This document shows positions 8,098 through 17,292 of a DNA stretch of 64,000 nt, piece after piece. The stretch is from Rhizobium lentis (lineage in GTDB: Bacteria; Pseudomonadota; Alphaproteobacteria; Rhizobiales; Rhizobiaceae), in the NCBI RefSeq assembly GCF_017352135.1, contig NZ_CP071454.1, positions 1,583,501 to 1,647,500 of the forward strand. Reading direction: 5' to 3'. Position 1 is the first letter of the stretch; each line of letters starts with the position of its first letter. The position numbers were made by a program, and so were the translations under genes. Below the pieces are notes generated by a model, which saw only the letters and a program-made list of their open reading frames with translations, was not told the DNA's origin and ran no database searches.

Positions 8098-8826
8098 ATG
8101 GCTGATCTTCGTAACTATCAAAGCCGCGCTCAGACCGGCGAGATGATTGATCAAGGCCTGCGCGCATATATGATCAAGGTCTACAACCTGATGGCGCTGG
8201 GCCTGGCGATCACCGGTGTAGCCGCATATCTCGGATTCAACTTTGCGGTCCAGGACGGCCAGCTCACCCAGTTTGGCGTGCTGCTGTTCCAGTCGCCCTT
8301 GCGCTGGGTCGTGATCCTTGCTCCCCTTGCGGTCGTCTTCTTCCTGAGCTTCCGCATTCACCAGATGAGCGTGTCCGCCGCCCAGACAACCTTCTGGATC
8401 TACGCCGCCTTGGTGGGCCTGTCGCTCTCGTCGATCTTCCTGGTCTATACGGGCCAGAGCGTCGTGCAGACCTTCTTCGTCACCGCCGCCTCCTTCGGCG
8501 CGCTGTCGCTTTACGGCTACACGACGAAGCGTGATCTGTCAGCAATGGGTTCGTTCCTGATGATGGGTCTCTTCGGCCTGATCATCGCCGTGCTCGTCAA
8601 CATCTTCCTGCAGTCGTCCGCCCTGCAGTTCGCGATCTCGGTGATCGGCGTTCTGATCTTCGCAGGCCTCACCGCCTACGACACGCAGCGGATCAAGGAA
8701 CTGTACTACGCAGCCGACGACGTCGCTGTTGCCGGCCGCAAGGCGATCATGGGCGCGCTGACGCTCTATCTCGACTTCCTCAACCTCTTCATGTTCCTGC
8801 TGCAGTTCATGGGCAACCGCAGATAA
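8098..8826 (+). CDS. Bax inhibitor-1 / YbhL-YccA family membrane protein
   Basis: Integral inner-membrane protein of 242 residues with about seven transmembrane segments and a short charged N-terminal tail (MADLRNYQSRAQTGEMIDQG). The family hallmark near the end, 'FAGLTAYDTQRIKELYY', contains the Asp thought to gate ion flux in BI-1 homologues; the last segment is 'ALTLYLDFLNLFMFLLQF'. Single-gene unit: it has its own leader RNA and a strong terminator 18 bases after the stop. Bacterial function is unsettled (calcium leak or protease interaction in homologues). Confidence 0.92.
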   Translation: MADLRNYQSRAQTGEMIDQGLRAYMIKVYNLMALGLAITGVAAYLGFNFAVQDGQLTQFGVLLFQSPLRWVVILAPLAVVFFLSFRIHQMSVSAAQTTFWIYAALVGLSLSSIFLVYTGQSVVQTFFVTAASFGALSLYGYTTKRDLSAMGSFLMMGLFGLIIAVLVNIFLQSSALQFAISVIGVLIFAGLTAYDTQRIKELYYAADDVAVAGRKAIMGALTLYLDFLNLFMFLLQFMGNRR

Positions 8827-8843
8827 CAGGCGCACAGAGATCG

Positions 8844-8871
8844 AAAAGGCGGCTTCGGCCGCCTTTTTTAT
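8844..8871 (+). terminator. Intrinsic terminator of the BI-1 gene
   Basis: Stem AAGGCGGC / GCCGCCTT with a TTCG tetraloop followed by a run of T residues to 8870. The upstream A-run makes it usable on both strands. Confidence 0.88.
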
Positions 8872-8932
8872 TGCGCCGGCTTTGCAGGAGTGGTTCTAGA
8901 GGAGCCCTGCCCTCCCGCTGGACCATCTGCCA

Positions 8933-9490
8933 ATGTCCTTCCTCCTGCGCGATGCCTCGCAAGCCGACATTCCCGCGATCGCCGATATCTATCGCGACTC
9001 CGTCCTGAACGGTGTTGCGAGCTATGAGATCATCCCGCCCTCTGAGGCCGAGATGATGCAGCGTTTTGCCGCGATCGTCGGCCAGCAATATCCCTATATC
9101 GCCGCGGCAGATGTGGATGGAAACCTCCTCGGCTATGCCTACGCATCGGCCTTCCGTACCCGCCCGGCCTATCGCTGGATGGTCGAGGATTCGATCTATC
9201 TGGCTCCGGAAGCGCGCGGTCGCGGCATCGGCAGGGCATTGATGGCCGAACTGATCGACCGCTGCACCGCCCTCGGTTTTCGTCAGATGGTGGCCGTCAT
9301 CGGCGGCGCAAGCCCCGCCTCGATCGCGCTCCATCTCAAGGCGGGCTTTGCGGAAGTCGGCCTGATGAGGGGCACGGGCTACAAGCACGGCCGCTGGCTC
9401 GATACGATGCTGATGCAGCGCAGCCTCGGCGACGGCATGACGACCGACCCGGATGCGTCCATCTATCCCGGCACGCTGTTTACTGGTTGA
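8933..9490 (+). CDS. GNAT-family N-acetyltransferase (phosphinothricin acetyltransferase-like)
   Basis: 185-residue acetyl-CoA-dependent N-acetyltransferase. The acetyl-CoA pyrophosphate loop is 'ARGRGIGRALM' (R-G-x-G-x-A), preceded by 'YRWMVEDSIYLAPEARG', and followed by 'NPAS'-like 'GGASPASIALHLKAGF' and 'GYKHGRWLDTMLMQR', the pattern of the Pat/YncA subgroup that acetylates phosphinothricin or methionine sulfoximine/sulfone. The true substrate is uncertain. It ends 6 bases from the convergent DUF2794 gene. Confidence 0.85.
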   Translation: MSFLLRDASQADIPAIADIYRDSVLNGVASYEIIPPSEAEMMQRFAAIVGQQYPYIAAADVDGNLLGYAYASAFRTRPAYRWMVEDSIYLAPEARGRGIGRALMAELIDRCTALGFRQMVAVIGGASPASIALHLKAGFAEVGLMRGTGYKHGRWLDTMLMQRSLGDGMTTDPDASIYPGTLFTG

Positions 9491-9496
9491 TACGAC

Positions 9497-9898
9497 TTAT
9501 TTGTCGACGAGCTTCAGAGCCTTGTCGAACACCTTCAACACCTGATTCAGCTCGTGACCGCGCTTCAGGATCATTCCGTTGGTATTGACAACGGAATATG
9601 CGCCCTGCTTAGCCGCAAGCTTCGGGTTCTTCTCGATCCGGAAGAGCGGCATTTCGCCGGAGCGCTTGAAGACGGAAAAGACCGCCCTGTCCTTCAGATG
9701 GTCGATGGCGTAATCGCGCCATTCGCCCTCGCCGACCATGCGGCCGTAGATCCAGAGGATTGCATCCAGTTCACGCCGGTGGAAGGTCACCGGAAGCGGG
9801 TCCTTGCTTTGCCTGTATTCCCTGAGATCGACGACGACTGAGGAACTATTGTCGACGAATCGGCTTTCGCCGTGTCGCAAATCCGGCTGATCTGTCAT
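9497..9898 (-). CDS. DUF2794 domain-containing protein
   Basis: 133-residue alphaproteobacterial protein of unknown function. The conserved part begins 'VVVDLREYRQSKDPLPVTFHRRELDAILWIYGRMV' and continues 'EWRDYAIDHLKDRAVFSVFKRSGEMPLFRIEK' to the end. Predicted soluble, with no signal peptide. The start MTDQPDL at 9898 removes 20 residues of a longer frame that show no conservation pattern. In rhizobia it usually stands alone. Confidence 0.8.
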   Translation of the reverse strand: MTDQPDLRHGESRFVDNSSSVVVDLREYRQSKDPLPVTFHRRELDAILWIYGRMVGEGEWRDYAIDHLKDRAVFSVFKRSGEMPLFRIEKNPKLAAKQGAYSVVNTNGMILKRGHELNQVLKVFDKALKLVDK

Positions 9899-10214
9899 CA
9901 GGTATCCCAAGGCCTCCGCTTGTGACAGGAGAGTGACAGTTTGCCCGAGCCGCCGCAAATTGCAAGAGTGCGGCCTGTCACATTCGGCCGCATTGCAGCG
10001 TCACACGTGCAAGGACGGTGGGCTGGGGAGGAAAGGTCGCTTTCTCCGCAGTGCCGCATTTCAGTCAAAACAGCGCCTCATTTGCAGGAGAATTATGCAT
10101 CCCGGTTTGGCGCCAGCGCGCCAAAGGGCCCGGCGGAGCGTATCGACCTTAACCCCAGCCCCGAATACGCTCGGCCGGGCCGCCCGGCCCGTCATCCCCA
10201 GCTGGATGAACTCC
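9899..10214. other. Intergenic region with a long perfect-type hairpin
   Basis: These 316 bases separate two minus-strand genes and hold no supportable ORF. The notable content is the 17-bp inverted repeat described separately (10127-10181). The upstream part (9960-10000) has another GC-rich dyad, GCGGCC / GGCCGC. Confidence 0.5.
10127..10181 (-). terminator. Long GC-rich inverted repeat downstream of the DUF1223 gene
   Basis: Arms 10127-10143 and 10165-10181 are 17 bases each with one mismatch, separated by 21 bases. On the minus strand it lies 34 bases past the DUF1223 stop and is followed by CTTTGG only, so it may be a weak terminator or a transcript-stabilising hairpin. Confidence 0.5.
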
Positions 10215-10955
10215 TCAGATATTTTTGCCAGCCATCACTACGGTCGCGCCGAGGATCGCAGCCGGATCGCCGTCCGCGGTCGCTGCTTGCAGCAGGATTG
10301 CGCAGCCCTCGAGCTGCGGCCGCTGCAGGACGCTCGCCGGCAGCGTCAGACTGGTCGCCTTGCCGTCCCACATGCCGACGGTTTCGACATTGGTGACACT
10401 GTGCAGATAGGAGATCTTCTTGCCGCTGTTTTCGCCTTTTTCGACCTCGATCGTCTTTTCCTTGTCGAAATAGACCATGACGACATTGGCTTTGCCCTGT
10501 CCGGCGCCGATCTTGATCTCCAGTTCGTCGCCGCGCATCGCCGCGCTGATGGGAATGGTCAGGCCGTTGCCATCGCTGCTGTCGCTGTCGATCCGGCTGT
10601 TGATGCCATTCAGATCGGAGCCGGCCAGATGGCCGCGCCCGTTGACGATCGCCTGCGGCGTATAGACGTTGCTGCGGCCCATCGTCCTGGCATAGCCGTA
10701 TTGCCGCTCGGTATTTTCCTTGGAGCTCAGCGTATCGGCCCAGCCGAGATAATTCCAGTAATCAACGTGATAGGCGAGCGCGATGACATTGCCCTGGTTC
10801 ACCAGCTTGCGGAAAGCGGCATCAGCCGGAGGACAGGAGGAGCAGCCTTGTGAGGTGAAAAGTTCGACGACGCCTTTCGGCGTGCCGTCTTCGGCATGCA
10901 ACGGGCCTGCAAGAGCGACGCCGGCGATCAGCGGAATCATAAAACGGGGGGACAT
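10215..10955 (-). CDS. DUF1223 thioredoxin-like exported protein
   Basis: 246-residue protein, predicted exported: residues 1-21 form a signal peptide (MSPRFMIPLIAGVALAGPLHA). The mature N-terminus has 'VVELFTSQGCSSCPPADAAF', a thioredoxin-like fold with a Cys38-x-x-Cys41 pair, and further family motifs 'LAYHVDYWNYLGWADTL', 'QYTPQAIVNGR'-like 'VYTPQAIVNGRGHLAGSD'. The DUF1223 family is of unknown function, probably a periplasmic thiol oxidoreductase (inference from the CxxC). Confidence 0.85.
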   Translation of the reverse strand: MSPRFMIPLIAGVALAGPLHAEDGTPKGVVELFTSQGCSSCPPADAAFRKLVNQGNVIALAYHVDYWNYLGWADTLSSKENTERQYGYARTMGRSNVYTPQAIVNGRGHLAGSDLNGINSRIDSDSSDGNGLTIPISAAMRGDELEIKIGAGQGKANVVMVYFDKEKTIEVEKGENSGKKISYLHSVTNVETVGMWDGKATSLTLPASVLQRPQLEGCAILLQAATADGDPAAILGATVVMAGKNI

Positions 10956-11126
10956 TCACCTGCACCTCTTTTTCAGCGCCGTCGGCGTGGAACCGCAGGC
11001 CCTGACATATGAACGTACGAATAATCCTTCCGGGTCCAAACGAAAAATCACGAACGGGTGAGACGTAACCCGATGGAACGGGCTGAAAACAAATCATCGT
11101 GAGACCGATCAAACACTATCGCCGTA

Positions 11127-11158
11127 AGAAAAGCCGCCGGAAATTGCTCTCCGGCGGC
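11127..11158 (-). terminator. Intrinsic terminator for acnA
   Basis: On the minus strand: stem GCCGCCGGA / TCCGGCGGC followed by TTTTCTT. It lies about 130 bases past the acnA stop, with two palindromic repeats in between. Confidence 0.75.
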
Positions 11159-11179
11159 CATTATCATGGGAAGCTCTTG

Positions 11180-11282
11180 GATCCGGATGATTTCAGGGCC
11201 TAAAATCTGAATCCGGATCTACATCAAAGAAGCAGAGCATGATGTTGTCCGAAAACCGCTCACACTTTTCGGCATCATGCTC
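11180..11282. repeat. Two RIME-like palindromes downstream of acnA
   Basis: First palindrome: GATCCGGAT (11180-11188) and ATCCGGATC (11211-11219). Second: arms GAGCATGATG (11235-11244) and CATCATGCTC (11273-11282) with an inner CCGAAAA / TTTTCGG pair. The second matches a wording I recognise as common between genes in Rhizobium genomes. It begins 6 bases past the acnA stop codon, so it forms the 3' untranslated part of the acnA mRNA. Confidence 0.65.
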
Positions 11283-11287
11283 GACAA

Positions 11288-13978
11288 TCAGGCAGCGAGG
11301 TCGCGCAGAACCGTCTGCAGGATGCCGCCATTGTTGAGGTAGATCACCTCGTCGAGCGTATCGACGCGCGACAGCAGCGGTACTTCCTTCACGGAGCCGT
11401 CCCCATAGGTGATCTTGGCGATCTTCCGCTCGCGCGGCTTGATCTTATCAAGCCCTTCGATGGTGACGAGTTCATCACCCTTGAGGCCGAGGCTCTGCCA
11501 TGTCGTGCCCTCTTCGAAGACGAAGGGGATGACGCCCATGCCGACCAGGTTCGAGCGATGGATGCGCTCGAAGGACTGGGCGATCACCGCCTTGACGCCG
11601 AGCAGGTTGGTGCCCTTGGCAGCCCAGTCGCGCGAGGAGCCGTTGCCGTATTCCACGCCGGCGAAGATGACGAGAGGCACGCCTTCGGCCTTGTACTGCA
11701 TCGCGGCGTCATAGATCGAGGTCTCTTCCTTCGACGGATAGTGGATGGTGTAACCACCTTCCTTGCCGTTCGGGCCGAGCATGTGGTTGCGGATGCGGAT
11801 ATTGGCGAAGGTGCCGCGCATCATCACTTCATGATTACCGCGGCGCGTGCCGTACTGGTTGAAGTCGGCAACGGCGACATCGTGTCCGATGAGGTAGGCG
11901 CCTGCCGGCGAAGTCGCCTTGATCGAACCGGCCGGAGAAATGTGGTCGGTGGTGATCTTGTCGCCGAACAGGCCGAGCACGCGCGCGCCCTTGATGTCTG
12001 CGACGCCGGTGCCCTTCTTGCCCATGCCGACGAAGTAGGGCGGGTTCTGGACATAGGTCGAATTGTCGTCCCAGGCATAGGTCTGGCCCGGCGGGACCTG
12101 GACGGCCTGCCAGTTGGCGTCACCCTTGAAGACGTCGGCATACTTGGTTTCGTAGAGTTCGCGGGTAACGTACTTCTGGATGAACTCCTGCACCTCGTGC
12201 GAGGTCGGCCAGATATCTTTGAGATAGACGGGATTGCCGTTCTGGTCTTCGCCGATCGGCTCCTTCGTCAGGTCCTTCTGGACGGTGCCGGCGAGCGCAT
12301 AGGCGACCACGAGCGGCGGCGACGCGAGATAGTTCGCCTGGACGTCGGGTGAAATACGGCCCTCGAAGTTACGGTTGCCGGAGAGCACGCCCGATACGAT
12401 CAGGCCCTTGTCGTTGATCGTCTTCGAGATCGGCGCCGGCAGCGGGCCGGAATTGCCGATGCAGGTGGTGCAGCCGAAGCCGACGAGGTTGAAGCCGAGC
12501 TTGTCGAGATCGGCCTGCAGGCCGGACTTCGCAAGATATTCGCCGACGACTTGGCTTCCGGGCGCCAGCGAGGTCTTGACCCACGGCTTGGTCTTCAGGC
12601 CCTTGGCAACGGCGTTGCGGGCGAGAAGACCGGCAGCGATCAGCACCGACGGGTTGGAGGTGTTGGTGCAGGAGGTGATGGCGGCAATCGCGACGTCGCC
12701 ATGGCCGAGATCGAAATCCGTGCCTTCGACCGCATAGCGGTTGGCGAGCTGGCCGGGCTTCTTGTAGTCGGCTTCCATCGACGTCGCGAAACCGGAAGCG
12801 ATGTTTTCGAGCGCGATACGGCCTTCCGGACGCTTGGGGCCAGCCATCGACGGCACGACGTCGCCAAGGTCGAGTTCCAGCGTGTCGGTGAAGACGAGGT
12901 CCGAGCCGTCGCCTTCGCGCCACATCCCCTGGGCCTTCGAATAGGCTTCGACAAGCGCGATCCGGTCATGGGTGCGGCCGGACATGGTGAGGTAGTTGAT
13001 GGTTTCGCCATCGACCGGGAAGAAGCCGCAGGTGGCGCCGTATTCCGGGCCCATATTGCCGATCGTCGCGCGGTCGGCGAGCGGCATGTTGTCCATGCCG
13101 GGACCGAAGAACTCGACGAACTTGGAAACGACGCCCTTCTTGCGCAGCATCTGCACGACGGTGAGAACGAGGTCGGTCGCGGTGACACCTTCCTTGAGCT
13201 TGCCGGTCAGCTTGAAGCCAATGACTTCAGGCAGAAGCATCGAGACCGGCTGGCCGAGCATCGCCGCTTCCGCTTCGATACCGCCCACGCCCCAGCCGAG
13301 AACGCCGAGACCGTTAATCATCGTCGTATGGCTGTCGGTGCCGACGCAGGTATCGGGATAGGCGATCGTCTCGCCGTCTTCTTCCTTGGTCCAGACGGTC
13401 TGGCCGAGATATTCGAGATTGACCTGATGACAGATGCCGGTGCCGGGAGGCACGACGCGGAAATTCTTGAACGCCTGTTGGCCCCACTTCAGGAAGCGGT
13501 AGCGCTCGCCGTTGCGCTGATATTCCAGCTCGACGTTCTTGGCGAAGGCCTGCGGCGTGCCGAATTCATCGACGATGACGGAGTGGTCGATGACGAGATC
13601 GACAGGAACGAGCGGGTTGATCTTCTCGGGATCGCCGCCGAGGGACACCATCGCGTCGCGCATCGCGGCAAGATCGACAACGGCGGGAACGCCGGTGAAG
13701 TCCTGCATCAGCACGCGCGCCGGGCGATAGGCAATTTCGTTCTCGACCGCACCCTTGTTGTTCAGCCACTCCGCAACGGCGAGGATATGCTCCTTGGTGA
13801 CCGACTGGCCGTCCTCGAAGCGCAGCAGGTTTTCGAGCAGCACCTTCATCGAATAGGGAAGCTTCGATACGCCGGCCAGACCGTTTGCCTCAGCCTTGGG
13901 CAGGCTGTAATAGACATAGTCCTTCCCGTTCACGGAAAGCGTGGAACGACAATTGAAACTGTCAAGAGATTTAGACAC
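11288..13978 (-). CDS. acnA: Aconitate hydratase A
   Basis: TCA-cycle enzyme interconverting citrate and isocitrate through cis-aconitate with a [4Fe-4S] cluster. 896 residues, the AcnA/IRP length. Cluster ligands are in '[14 protein letters not shown]' and '[14 protein letters not shown]'; substrate-binding signature '[12 protein letters not shown]'; C-terminal swivel domain contains '[20 protein letters not shown]'. The family N-terminus [14 protein letters not shown] starts here with GTG at 13978; the ATG 20 codons upstream gives an unrelated leader and is rejected. It stands alone, divergent from ccmA by 260 bases, which must contain both promoters. Confidence 0.95.
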   Translation of the reverse strand: MSKSLDSFNCRSTLSVNGKDYVYYSLPKAEANGLAGVSKLPYSMKVLLENLLRFEDGQSVTKEHILAVAEWLNNKGAVENEIAYRPARVLMQDFTGVPAVVDLAAMRDAMVSLGGDPEKINPLVPVDLVIDHSVIVDEFGTPQAFAKNVELEYQRNGERYRFLKWGQQAFKNFRVVPPGTGICHQVNLEYLGQTVWTKEEDGETIAYPDTCVGTDSHTTMINGLGVLGWGVGGIEAEAAMLGQPVSMLLPEVIGFKLTGKLKEGVTATDLVLTVVQMLRKKGVVSKFVEFFGPGMDNMPLADRATIGNMGPEYGATCGFFPVDGETINYLTMSGRTHDRIALVEAYSKAQGMWREGDGSDLVFTDTLELDLGDVVPSMAGPKRPEGRIALENIASGFATSMEADYKKPGQLANRYAVEGTDFDLGHGDVAIAAITSCTNTSNPSVLIAAGLLARNAVAKGLKTKPWVKTSLAPGSQVVGEYLAKSGLQADLDKLGFNLVGFGCTTCIGNSGPLPAPISKTINDKGLIVSGVLSGNRNFEGRISPDVQANYLASPPLVVAYALAGTVQKDLTKEPIGEDQNGNPVYLKDIWPTSHEVQEFIQKYVTRELYETKYADVFKGDANWQAVQVPPGQTYAWDDNSTYVQNPPYFVGMGKKGTGVADIKGARVLGLFGDKITTDHISPAGSIKATSPAGAYLIGHDVAVADFNQYGTRRGNHEVMMRGTFANIRIRNHMLGPNGKEGGYTIHYPSKEETSIYDAAMQYKAEGVPLVIFAGVEYGNGSSRDWAAKGTNLLGVKAVIAQSFERIHRSNLVGMGVIPFVFEEGTTWQSLGLKGDELVTIEGLDKIKPRERKIAKITYGDGSVKEVPLLSRVDTLDEVIYLNNGGILQTVLRDLAA

Positions 13979-14238
13979 GAGAAACCCCGTTCTGATAGCC
14001 AACACAGTCGTGCGAACGCCTATGCACTTAATGCACATCAGGATGCGGGTACGGCCATTTCCGCTGTCCGCACGTGAAGCAGATGCTCCAAGTTCGGCGC
14101 AAGGATGAAATTCACGCCGACCGCTGGCGTGGTTGCCGGTCTTATAGATAATTTCCTAAAAACTTGCCATACCCGAGCACTGCCAAACCAGACATTTTTT
14201 GAGCCTTCCGAAAGCCGCAACGAAGAAAGAGCCCGCAC

Positions 14239-14883
14239 ATGCAACTTACCGCCGAAAATCTGGCTGCAAGGCGCGGTGAGGATCTCATTTTCGTAAACGT
14301 TTCCTTTCACTTGACGGCAGGAGAGGCGCTTGTCCTGACCGGCAAAAATGGATCAGGAAAATCCACTTTGCTGCGCGTTGCCGCCGGTCTCCTCAAGCCC
14401 GAAAAGGGCACCGTCCTCTTCCGCGATGAAGAGAGCCCGCAAGGCCGCCATCCGGGCGAGGTCAGCCACTACCTGGGCCATCGAAACGCGATGAAGAATG
14501 AACTCACGGTTGTGGAGAACTTGGAATTCTGGCAGTCCTTCCTTGGCCATCCCGCCACCGCCGGCCTCCCTCTCGAAGACGCCGCCGAAGCAGTCGGCCT
14601 CTCGGGAATCACCCACCTTCCCTTCGGTTATCTCTCCGCCGGCCAGCAGCGCCGCTTCGCCTTCGCCAAGCTGCTCGTCGCGCACCGCCCCGTCTGGATC
14701 CTCGACGAACCGACAGCGGCCTTGGACGCCAGCGCCGACCGGCTGTTTGCGGGATTGATCGAAACCCACCTGGCCAAGGGCGGCATTGTGCTCGCGGCGA
14801 CGCATCAGCCGCTGGGATTGAAGAATGTGCAGGAGATGAAGATGACGGGCTTTGCCGGCGTGGATCAGGGGGTATGGGGTTGA
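14239..14883 (+). CDS. ccmA: Heme exporter ATP-binding protein CcmA
   Basis: ATPase of the CcmABCD complex that releases holo-CcmE (heme chaperone) for cytochrome c maturation. 214 residues: Walker A 'GKNGSGKST', signature 'LSAGQQRRFAFAKLL' (the LSAGQQRR variant is typical of CcmA), Walker B 'PVWILDEPTAALD', and 'AATHQPLG' in place of the usual H-switch. First gene of a five-gene ccmABCDG operon. The CcmA-CcmB junction contains a fragment of a palindromic repeat. Confidence 0.94.
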   Translation: MQLTAENLAARRGEDLIFVNVSFHLTAGEALVLTGKNGSGKSTLLRVAAGLLKPEKGTVLFRDEESPQGRHPGEVSHYLGHRNAMKNELTVVENLEFWQSFLGHPATAGLPLEDAAEAVGLSGITHLPFGYLSAGQQRRFAFAKLLVAHRPVWILDEPTAALDASADRLFAGLIETHLAKGGIVLAATHQPLGLKNVQEMKMTGFAGVDQGVWG

Positions 14884-14902
14884 TGTTTCTCGGTATGGTT
14901 AC

Positions 14903-14917
14903 CCCCCTCTGCCCTGC
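14903..14917. repeat. Fragment of the palindromic repeat seen in ftsY
   Basis: The 15 bases CCCCCTCTGCCCTGC are identical to 26714-26728, part of a palindromic element inside ftsY. Only one arm fragment is present here, between the ccmA stop and the ccmB start. Confidence 0.5.
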
Positions 14918-14932
14918 AAAGAGTCCCCCTGC

Positions 14933-15592
14933 ATGACGGCCCTCTTCCTCCGCGACCTCAAACTCTCCATCCGCGCGGGCGGCGGCGCACTGATCGGCGT
15001 GCTGTTCTTCCTGACCGTCGTTGCCGTGATCCCATTCGGCGTCGGCCCCGACCTCAAGCTGCTTTCGCGCATCGGCCCGGCCATCGTCTGGATCGGCGCG
15101 CTGCTCGCCGCCCTTCTCGGTCTCGACCGCCTGTTCCAGGCCGAGCGCGATGACGGATCGCTCGACCTGATGCTGATGCAGGAAACGCCGCTTGTGCTCA
15201 CCGTGCTCCTCAAATGCTCCGCTCACTGGACTGCCACCAGCCTGCCGCTGGTTATCGCCTCGCCGCTGCTCGGCCTGTTCATGAACATGGACGAGACGGC
15301 GATCGGCGCGACCATGCTGACGCTCTTCGTCGGCTCGCCCGCTATTACCTTCATCGGCGCGGTTGGCGCTGCCGTCGCCGTCGCCCTGCCCCGCGGCGGC
15401 CTGCTGGTGTCAATCCTCGTGCTGCCGCTGACGATCCCCGTGCTGATCTTCGGCGTCAGCGCCACTTATGCCGCGGTCGAAGAGCCGGCGCCATTCCTGC
15501 CGCCCTTCCTGATATTGATCGCACTGACGCTCTTCTTCGCGGTCATCGGCCCCGCCGCCGCCGCTCTGGCGCTGCGAAACACGTCGGATTGA
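14933..15592 (+). CDS. ccmB: Heme exporter membrane protein CcmB
   Basis: Integral membrane partner of CcmA, 219 residues with six hydrophobic segments. The N-terminus 'MTALFLRDLKLSIRAGGGALIGVLFFLTVVAVIPFGVGPD' is the family pattern, as is 'GPAIVWIGALLAALLGLDRLFQAERDDGSLDLM' and 'LPRGGLLVSILVLPLTIPVLIFG'. The start at 14933 is chosen because the 27 upstream codons of the longer frame translate the intergenic repeat fragment. It lies 49 bases after ccmA. Confidence 0.94.
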   Translation: MTALFLRDLKLSIRAGGGALIGVLFFLTVVAVIPFGVGPDLKLLSRIGPAIVWIGALLAALLGLDRLFQAERDDGSLDLMLMQETPLVLTVLLKCSAHWTATSLPLVIASPLLGLFMNMDETAIGATMLTLFVGSPAITFIGAVGAAVAVALPRGGLLVSILVLPLTIPVLIFGVSATYAAVEEPAPFLPPFLILIALTLFFAVIGPAAAALALRNTSD

Positions 15593-15639
15593 ATGCCTAT
15601 CGATTGCGGGAAAAGCCGGATCAAGGTAAGGAAGCGCTC

Positions 15640-16401
15640 ATGAGCCAAACCAGCCTTGCCATCAGCAAAATCAGCGATCTCGCCAATCCGACTCGGTTCC
15701 TGGCGCTGGCCGCGCGCATCATTCCCTGGATGGGCGGCATCACCACCCTCTGTTTTGCGGTCGGCCTTTATCTGAGCTTTGCAACCGAAGGCGATTACCA
15801 GCAGGGCGAGACCGTGCGCATCATGTATATCCATGTGCCCGCTGCCTGGCTTTCGATGATGTGCTACACGATCATGAGCCTCTCGGCCATCGGCACGCTG
15901 GTCTGGCGCCACCCGCTCGCCGATGTCTCCGCCAAGGCCGCAGCCCCGCTCGGCGCCGCCTTTACGCTGGTGGCGCTCATCACCGGTTCGCTGTGGGGCA
16001 AGCCGATGTGGGGCACCTGGTGGGTCTGGGATGCGAGGCTCACCTCCGTCTTCATCCTCTTCTTGATGTATCTCGGCCTCATTGCGCTGAGCCGCGCCAT
16101 CGACGATCCGTCACGGGCGGCACGCGTCTCCGCCGTGCTGATTCTGGTCGGCTTCGTCAACATCCCGATCATCAAGTTTTCCGTCGACTGGTGGAACACG
16201 CTGCATCAGCCGGCAAGCGTGATGCGCCTCGATGGCCCGGCGATCGATCTAGAATTCCTGCGCCCGCTCTTTGTCATGGCCATCGCCTTCACGCTGCTCT
16301 TCTTCACGCTGCACGTCATGGCGATGAGAAACGAGATCTGGCGCCGCCGCGTCGCCGCCCAGCGCCGTCTCGCCGCCCGCATGGCCAGCCGGGAGGAATA
16401 G
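15640..16401 (+). CDS. ccmC: Heme exporter / heme-handling protein CcmC
   Basis: Inner-membrane protein that attaches heme to the chaperone CcmE. 253 residues with six transmembrane segments. The hallmark periplasmic WWD heme-binding motif is 'WGTWWVWDARLTSVFILFLMYLG'; flanking histidines lie in 'YIHVPAAWLSM' and 'WWNTLHQPAS'. The start MSQTSLAISK at 15640 has AAGGAAG upstream. It sits 47 bases after ccmB and 3 bases before ccmD. Confidence 0.94.
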   Translation: MSQTSLAISKISDLANPTRFLALAARIIPWMGGITTLCFAVGLYLSFATEGDYQQGETVRIMYIHVPAAWLSMMCYTIMSLSAIGTLVWRHPLADVSAKAAAPLGAAFTLVALITGSLWGKPMWGTWWVWDARLTSVFILFLMYLGLIALSRAIDDPSRAARVSAVLILVGFVNIPIIKFSVDWWNTLHQPASVMRLDGPAIDLEFLRPLFVMAIAFTLLFFTLHVMAMRNEIWRRRVAAQRRLAARMASREE

Positions 16402-16404
16402 GCC

Positions 16405-16572
16405 ATGACCCACGCTTTCTATGTCTATGCATCCTATGGCATAGCCGCACTGGTGACGATCGCCGTCATCCTGTGGACCTGGGCCGACGGTCGGGCGCGC
16501 CGCCGCGAGCTTGCGAGCCTCGAAGCCGCCGGTATCCGCCGCCGATCGGCGCGGCCAAAGGATGGCAAATGA
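16405..16572 (+). CDS. ccmD: Heme exporter small subunit CcmD
   Basis: 55-residue single-span membrane protein of the CcmABCD complex. Sequence begins [12 protein letters not shown], followed by the hydrophobic span '[17 protein letters not shown]' and a positively charged cytoplasmic tail ([11 protein letters not shown]), all typical of CcmD. It begins 3 bases after the ccmC stop and overlaps ccmG by 4 bases (ATGA), giving translational coupling. Confidence 0.9.
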   Translation: MTHAFYVYASYGIAALVTIAVILWTWADGRARRRELASLEAAGIRRRSARPKDGK

Positions 16573-17177
16573 GCAAGACACCCGACACCAAGACTGTCAA
16601 GCCAGGCGGATTTGGCCGCTATGCGTTGGCGCTTCTGCCGCTGATCGTCTTCGGCGGTATTGCCGCGACGGCTGCGAAGATGCTCTACGACCAGGATTTC
16701 CACGGCAAGAACATCGCCGAAATTCCCTCCGCCCTGATCGGCACCAAGGCACCGTCGCTGAACCTTCCGCCGCTTGAAGGCGCCAACCTGCCGCCGCTGA
16801 CCGACGCTGCGGTCAGCGGCAAGCTGACCCTCGTCAACGTCTTCGCCTCCTGGTGCATCCCCTGCCGCGACGAGCACCCCATTCTCAAGGAACTCGCCAA
16901 AGACAGCCGGCTGAACATCGTCGCCATCAATTACAAGGACAATAACGAGAACGCCCTGCGCTTCCTCGGCGAACTCGGTAATCCCTATAAGGCGATCGGC
17001 GTCGATCCGAACGGCAAGGCGGCGATCGACTGGGGCGTCTACGGCATTCCCGAAAGCTATCTCGTCGGCCCCGACGGCACCATCCTCTACAAGCGCGTCG
17101 GCCCCTTCGACGATATCAGCCTGAAGGAAGGGCTGTTTCCGGCGATGGAAAAGGCGCTGGGAAAACCGGCGTCGTAG
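16569..17177 (+). CDS. ccmG: Thiol:disulfide interchange protein CcmG/DsbE (CycY)
   Basis: Membrane-anchored periplasmic thioredoxin-like reductant that keeps apocytochrome c cysteines reduced for heme ligation. 202 residues: transmembrane anchor at about 19-40, active site 'WCIPC' with Cys96 and Cys99, and '[15 protein letters not shown]' containing the cis-Pro loop typical of CcmG. Last gene of the operon; the CcmF/H/I homologues (rhizobial cycHJKL) are not in the window. A short dyad, CCCC / GGGG, at about 17190-17210 may end the transcript. Confidence 0.94.
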   Translation: MSKTPDTKTVKPGGFGRYALALLPLIVFGGIAATAAKMLYDQDFHGKNIAEIPSALIGTKAPSLNLPPLEGANLPPLTDAAVSGKLTLVNVFASWCIPCRDEHPILKELAKDSRLNIVAINYKDNNENALRFLGELGNPYKAIGVDPNGKAAIDWGVYGIPESYLVGPDGTILYKRVGPFDDISLKEGLFPAMEKALGKPAS

Positions 17178-17292
17178 CCACCAGGCAAGACCCATCCCCG
17201 CAGGGAGGGGCTTCACTTGTCGCACCGGCATTCCAAATCCTATTCTGACAACTCACTGCTTGTTGCTGTCGAGAGCCGACCGAAATGCGAGG

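Larger units (their letters stand above)
10956..11287. other. Intergenic region between DUF1223 and acnA
   Basis: These 332 bases hold the upstream region of the DUF1223 gene, the acnA terminator (11127-11158) and two palindromic repeats (11180-11219 and 11235-11282). No coding sequence is supported. Confidence 0.6.

Noticed and set aside
12551..14077. 508-codon plus-strand frame antisense to acnA
   Set aside because: It mirrors aconitase codons; no family signature and no ribosome-binding site.
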